The notes under the pieces are model-generated. The model was given only the letters and a program-made list of their open reading frames with translations. It made no database searches and was not told the origin of the DNA. From an uncultured Alphaproteobacteria bacterium (GTDB lineage Bacteria > Pseudomonadota > Alphaproteobacteria > UBA3830): 64,000 nucleotides of DNA. The stretch is taken from NCBI GenBank assembly GCA_944390765.1, contig CALXQM010000010.1:1-64000 (forward strand), in the 5' to 3' direction. Shown in pieces: positions 61,327 to 64,000 of the stretch; position 1 is the stretch's first letter, and every line of letters begins with the position of its first letter. The translations under genes and the position numbers were made by a program.

Positions 61327-62559
61327 TCATAAAGAATTACTTTTGGGATATTTATCTTCAATAAATAATACAGTCAATATCGCAATAGTTACGGAAACTA
61401 TCAATAAAGACATACTTATTTGGTAATCTGATGCGCTATAAAAGGTATTATTGCCTTTTGATAAATCTAAAATAAATCCTACTCCAGGTATTAAAAATGT
61501 ACTACCAAGCATAGTGATAGTATTCACTACTCCAGTAATAGTAGCTCCTAATTCCTTAGAAACAAGTAGTAATGCATATGGAAAAGCTAAGAACTGACAA
61601 GAAACTACTGCTCCTGTTAAAAATAATATAGGATATAGAATATATATAGGCATATTAATAAAAATAATACAACAAAATAAAACTAATAGTATTACAGATC
61701 CACAAAACATAACTTTTTTATAACTTTGTAGAATATGAGATATATGGGCAATAACTGGCCCACCTATTATATTTCCTAAAAAAACTAAGCTAATAGCAAA
61801 AGCAGATTGCTCTTTAGTATAACCATAAACGTGTCTTATGAATGAAATTCCCCATGCATCAGTAAATGTCGAAATAGAACCTAATACCATCATGGAAAAT
61901 ATACCTATCCAAATATATTGGTTGCTACTGGAAATAATTTTTAAATTTTGAAATATAGGTTTTTCGTTAGAAATTTCATTGTTACTGACTTTACTAGTAT
62001 TTTTCAAAAAAATTAGTCCTATTAACGAAAAAATAAAACCTAAAATCCCCATACAAATAAGTACATTTTTCCAATAAAATATAGAAGACAAATATGTCAG
62101 GGTTGGACTGCAAATGACAGGACCAAGACTTCCAATAGATATAGCAATACTTGAAATTAGTGCAACTTTATCCGAAGGGAAATAATCATTTGTTACCTTC
62201 ATTATTAATACGAAAGCGAAAGAACTGCTACAACCTAAAAAAATTTGAGAAATTGCTGCAAATATATAACTTTGTGAACACACTAATAATATAATTCCAA
62301 AAGAAAATAAAGAGAAAGTTAGAACAGCTATCTTTTTCACTTCCATTTTATCTATTATTAATCCTACAGGGATTTGCATTATAGTATAAGCAAGATAAAA
62401 TAAGCTAATTAGCGAACCTAATTGAGTAGCACTAATTGAAAAATAACTCTGTAATTCTTCATTTAGCACACTTGGGACTGCAGATCTTATTCCATATTGA
62501 TATACAAAAAATAATACGCAAAATGAAAGTAAAAATATTGCCACATTTTTTTTATTCAT
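61327..62559 (-). CDS. MFS transporter
   Basis: This 410-residue, 12-helix major facilitator has SYFVYQYGIRSAVPSVLNEELQSYFSISATQLGSLISLFYLAYTIMQIPVGLIIDKMEVKK, the typical helix 1-2-loop 2-3 pattern (GxxxDxxxxR equivalent LIIDKMEVKK). A second half includes FIRHVYGYTKEQSAFAISLVFLGNIIGGPVIAHIS. Such proteins are numerous in Rickettsiales-like bacteria for metabolite uptake or efflux; the substrate cannot be read from the sequence. The gene overlaps tatD by eight bases. Confidence 0.88.
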   Translation of the reverse strand: MNKKNVAIFLLSFCVLFFVYQYGIRSAVPSVLNEELQSYFSISATQLGSLISLFYLAYTIMQIPVGLIIDKMEVKKIAVLTFSLFSFGIILLVCSQSYIFAAISQIFLGCSSSFAFVLIMKVTNDYFPSDKVALISSIAISIGSLGPVICSPTLTYLSSIFYWKNVLICMGILGFIFSLIGLIFLKNTSKVSNNEISNEKPIFQNLKIISSSNQYIWIGIFSMMVLGSISTFTDAWGISFIRHVYGYTKEQSAFAISLVFLGNIIGGPVIAHISHILQSYKKVMFCGSVILLVLFCCIIFINMPIYILYPILFLTGAVVSCQFLAFPYALLLVSKELGATITGVVNTITMLGSTFLIPGVGFILDLSKGNNTFYSASDYQISMSLLIVSVTIAILTVLFIEDKYPKSNSL

Positions 62560-63388
62560 TAGATATTTCTCCTTTTATTTTCCTAAAAAAACGATAAAAA
62601 TTCTTTGTAGTAGTTAACTCAATATCCGATATTGACATATTTTTTAAAAATGCAATTTTATTAGCAATCAAAGGAATAAAACTTGGTTCATTAACTTTCC
62701 CTCTAAAAGGTTCAGGGGCTAACCAAGGGGCATCTGTTTCAAGTAATATATAATCTAGAGGAATCCATTTTACAGCTTCCTGCAATTGTTGACTTTTTTT
62801 GAAAGTTAATATGCCTCCTATTCCTATCATATAGCTTTTGGATATAAGACTTTTAGCCAAATCTATATCTCCTGAAAAACAGTGTATAACAGCATTAATT
62901 CTTGGATGTGTTGAGAGAATATCTAAAGTATCTTTCCAAGATTCTCTACTATGAATAGAAACCGGCAAATTAAATTGTTCGGCTAAACTTAGCTGAAAAT
63001 CAAAGATTTCTTTTTGTTCTTTAATATTATTATTTTTATAATAATCTAGACCTATTTCTCCTATTCCTATCGTCTTGTGTAACTGACAAATATCCTGAAA
63101 ATTTCTATAAATATCTTCTTTGGGAAATTTTAACAAATGTTCTTTAACATAGTCAGGATGTATACCAATTGTATTATAAATCTCATAATATTTTTCAGAT
63201 AATGCTATTAATTCATGAATTTCATATAAGCTAGTACAAATATTTAATAATATATTAACCTTAGATTCTACAGCCCTATTTTTTACTGATTTAATATCAT
63301 AATAATTAAAAGAGTCATTAATATTTTTCAATTTCAAAAAACTTTTATAAGAAGAATCGTAAATATGACAATGCGAATCTACAAACAT
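62552..63388 (-). CDS. tatD: TatD-family metal-dependent hydrolase/DNase
   Basis: The TIM-barrel protein has 278 residues. Metal-site motifs are MFVDSHCHIYDSS, GIGEIGLDYYKNN, LPVSIHSRESW, AVIHCFSGD and YILLETDAPWLAP, matching TatD/YcfH. Members have deoxyribonuclease or D-aminoacyl-tRNA deacylase-like activities. It starts one base before the metG stop, in the common metG-tatD order, and overlaps the MFS gene. Confidence 0.94.
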   Translation of the reverse strand: MFVDSHCHIYDSSYKSFLKLKNINDSFNYYDIKSVKNRAVESKVNILLNICTSLYEIHELIALSEKYYEIYNTIGIHPDYVKEHLLKFPKEDIYRNFQDICQLHKTIGIGEIGLDYYKNNNIKEQKEIFDFQLSLAEQFNLPVSIHSRESWKDTLDILSTHPRINAVIHCFSGDIDLAKSLISKSYMIGIGGILTFKKSQQLQEAVKWIPLDYILLETDAPWLAPEPFRGKVNEPSFIPLIANKIAFLKNMSISDIELTTTKNFYRFFRKIKGEISNE

Positions 63389-64000
63389 CTATTTTTCTCT
63401 TGGAAACAAAGGATAAGAATGAGGAAATATCTGCGTTTGAAAGTTCTCATTAATCTCTGAAAACAACTTTCCTTTAATATTCATAAAATCAAAAATCTTT
63501 TTAGCTGTATTTGGCATAAAAGGATCAATACCGAATGCGATTGCTCTAATACTTTCACAAAGAACAGTTAATACACTATCAAGCTCCGAATTTTGTGTTC
63601 TAGATAATTCCCATGGTTTAACATCGTTTACAAATTTATTAGATTCAGATATTAAGTCCCAAATTACATTTAAAGCACCATTGAGATCTTGTTTATTAAT
63701 TAATGGTCTTAATTTGTTTATTAAATTTCGCGAATGATTAAATAATTCGCTACAAGCTTCTGAAAAATTATAATCTGCTATAAATTTTCCTTCTCTTTTC
63801 TGAATAAAAGCTAATACCCTTTGAACCAAATTTCCTAAATCATTAGCTAAATCATAAGAAATTCTTTTTTTTAATGCTTCTTCGGAAAAATCTCCATCTT
63901 CTCCAAATTTTACTTCTTTCATCATAAAATATCTAATACAATCTACCCCATATTTATTAACCATACTTTTTGGATCGATAACATTACCAATAGACTTAGA
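63389..64000 (-). CDS. metG: Methionyl-tRNA synthetase, C-terminal part (runs off the window)
   Basis: Only the 3' third is in the window. Reading on past the first in-frame ATG (63964) up to the edge gives SKSIGNVIDPKSMVNKYG, which is the KMSKS loop followed by the conserved DP...KYG segment, so the gene continues beyond 64000. The rest (RYFMMKEVKFGEDGDFSEEALKKRISYDLANDLGNLVQRVL...) is the anticodon-binding helical domain with KPWELSR near the middle. There is no C-terminal tRNA-binding extension, as is common in alphaproteobacteria. Confidence 0.95.
   Translation of the reverse strand, partial: SKSIGNVIDPKSMVNKYGVDCIRYFMMKEVKFGEDGDFSEEALKKRISYDLANDLGNLVQRVLAFIQKREGKFIADYNFSEACSELFNHSRNLINKLRPLINKQDLNGALNVIWDLISESNKFVNDVKPWELSRTQNSELDSVLTVLCESIRAIAFGIDPFMPNTAKKIFDFMNIKGKLFSEINENFQTQIFPHSYPLFPREK

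Overview
The window is a stretch of AT-rich chromosome from a Gram-negative alphaproteobacterium, most likely a host-associated, Rickettsiales- or Holosporales-like organism. The case rests on several things. There is a GapR/DUF2312 nucleoid protein, which is an alphaproteobacterial marker. There are lipid A genes (lpxC, an EptA-type transferase), peptidoglycan genes (alr, ddl), a proton-pumping pyrophosphatase and a P44/Msp2-like outer membrane barrel. Many predicted secreted proteins have no recognisable family, and intergenic regions are packed with short palindromic repeats. The lineage below class level is inference.

Layout. 1-4.8 kb holds repeats and three secreted, low-complexity orphan proteins. 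4.8-8.1 kb holds a DUF4143 ATPase with an unusual iterated upstream element, a repeat-filled gap, and 3-hydroxyacyl-CoA dehydrogenase. 8.2-14.0 kb is a leftward operon: AsmA/YhdP-like giant, SIMPL protein and two secreted orphans. 14.2-18.3 kb is dnaB-alr-mlaE-mlaF. 18.3-21.8 kb is a divergent signalling pair: a degenerate receiver/histidine-kinase and a TPR-SLOG-class III cyclase. 22.1-29.9 kb is leftward: an SDF-family symporter, then cmk-secF-secD-yajC-(NlpD-like)-surE-serS. 30.1-34.2 kb looks accessory: a Panacea/YoeB module, an outer membrane barrel, a GIY-YIG protein, tRNA-Gln and a YefM/YoeB module, all embedded in repeats. 34.4-39.4 kb is rne-gltX-cysS. 39.7-43.4 kb is an LpoA-like lipoprotein, a 50-codon ORF, rsmI-yraN and ddl. 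43.6-51.7 kb is hppA, tsaE-pth-rplY-prs-pgeF-gapR leftward, and lpxC-tsaD rightward. 52.4-58.7 kb is one 2117-residue TadG-like surface protein. 59.4-64.0 kb is tRNA-Ser, dgkA-eptA-like, an MFS transporter, tatD and the 3' end of metG, which runs off the window.

How the genes work together. Most loci are housekeeping: replication, translation, protein export, envelope building and RNA decay. The distinctive content is in the intergenic DNA and the orphan proteins. At least 23 copies of a two-subtype inverted repeat have ends that co-vary so that pairing is mostly kept (GC/GC, AC/GT, CT/AG, with G-T intermediates). Two further dispersed elements accompany them. The other noteworthy items are a REC-kinase that has lost both phosphoacceptors yet keeps its ATPase core, beside a SLOG-containing cyclase; a giant TadG-like protein whose vWA-like core seems split by about 1,800 residues; a four-fold 23-bp iterated element before the DUF4143 ATPase; and a YefM-type palindrome in front of its own module.
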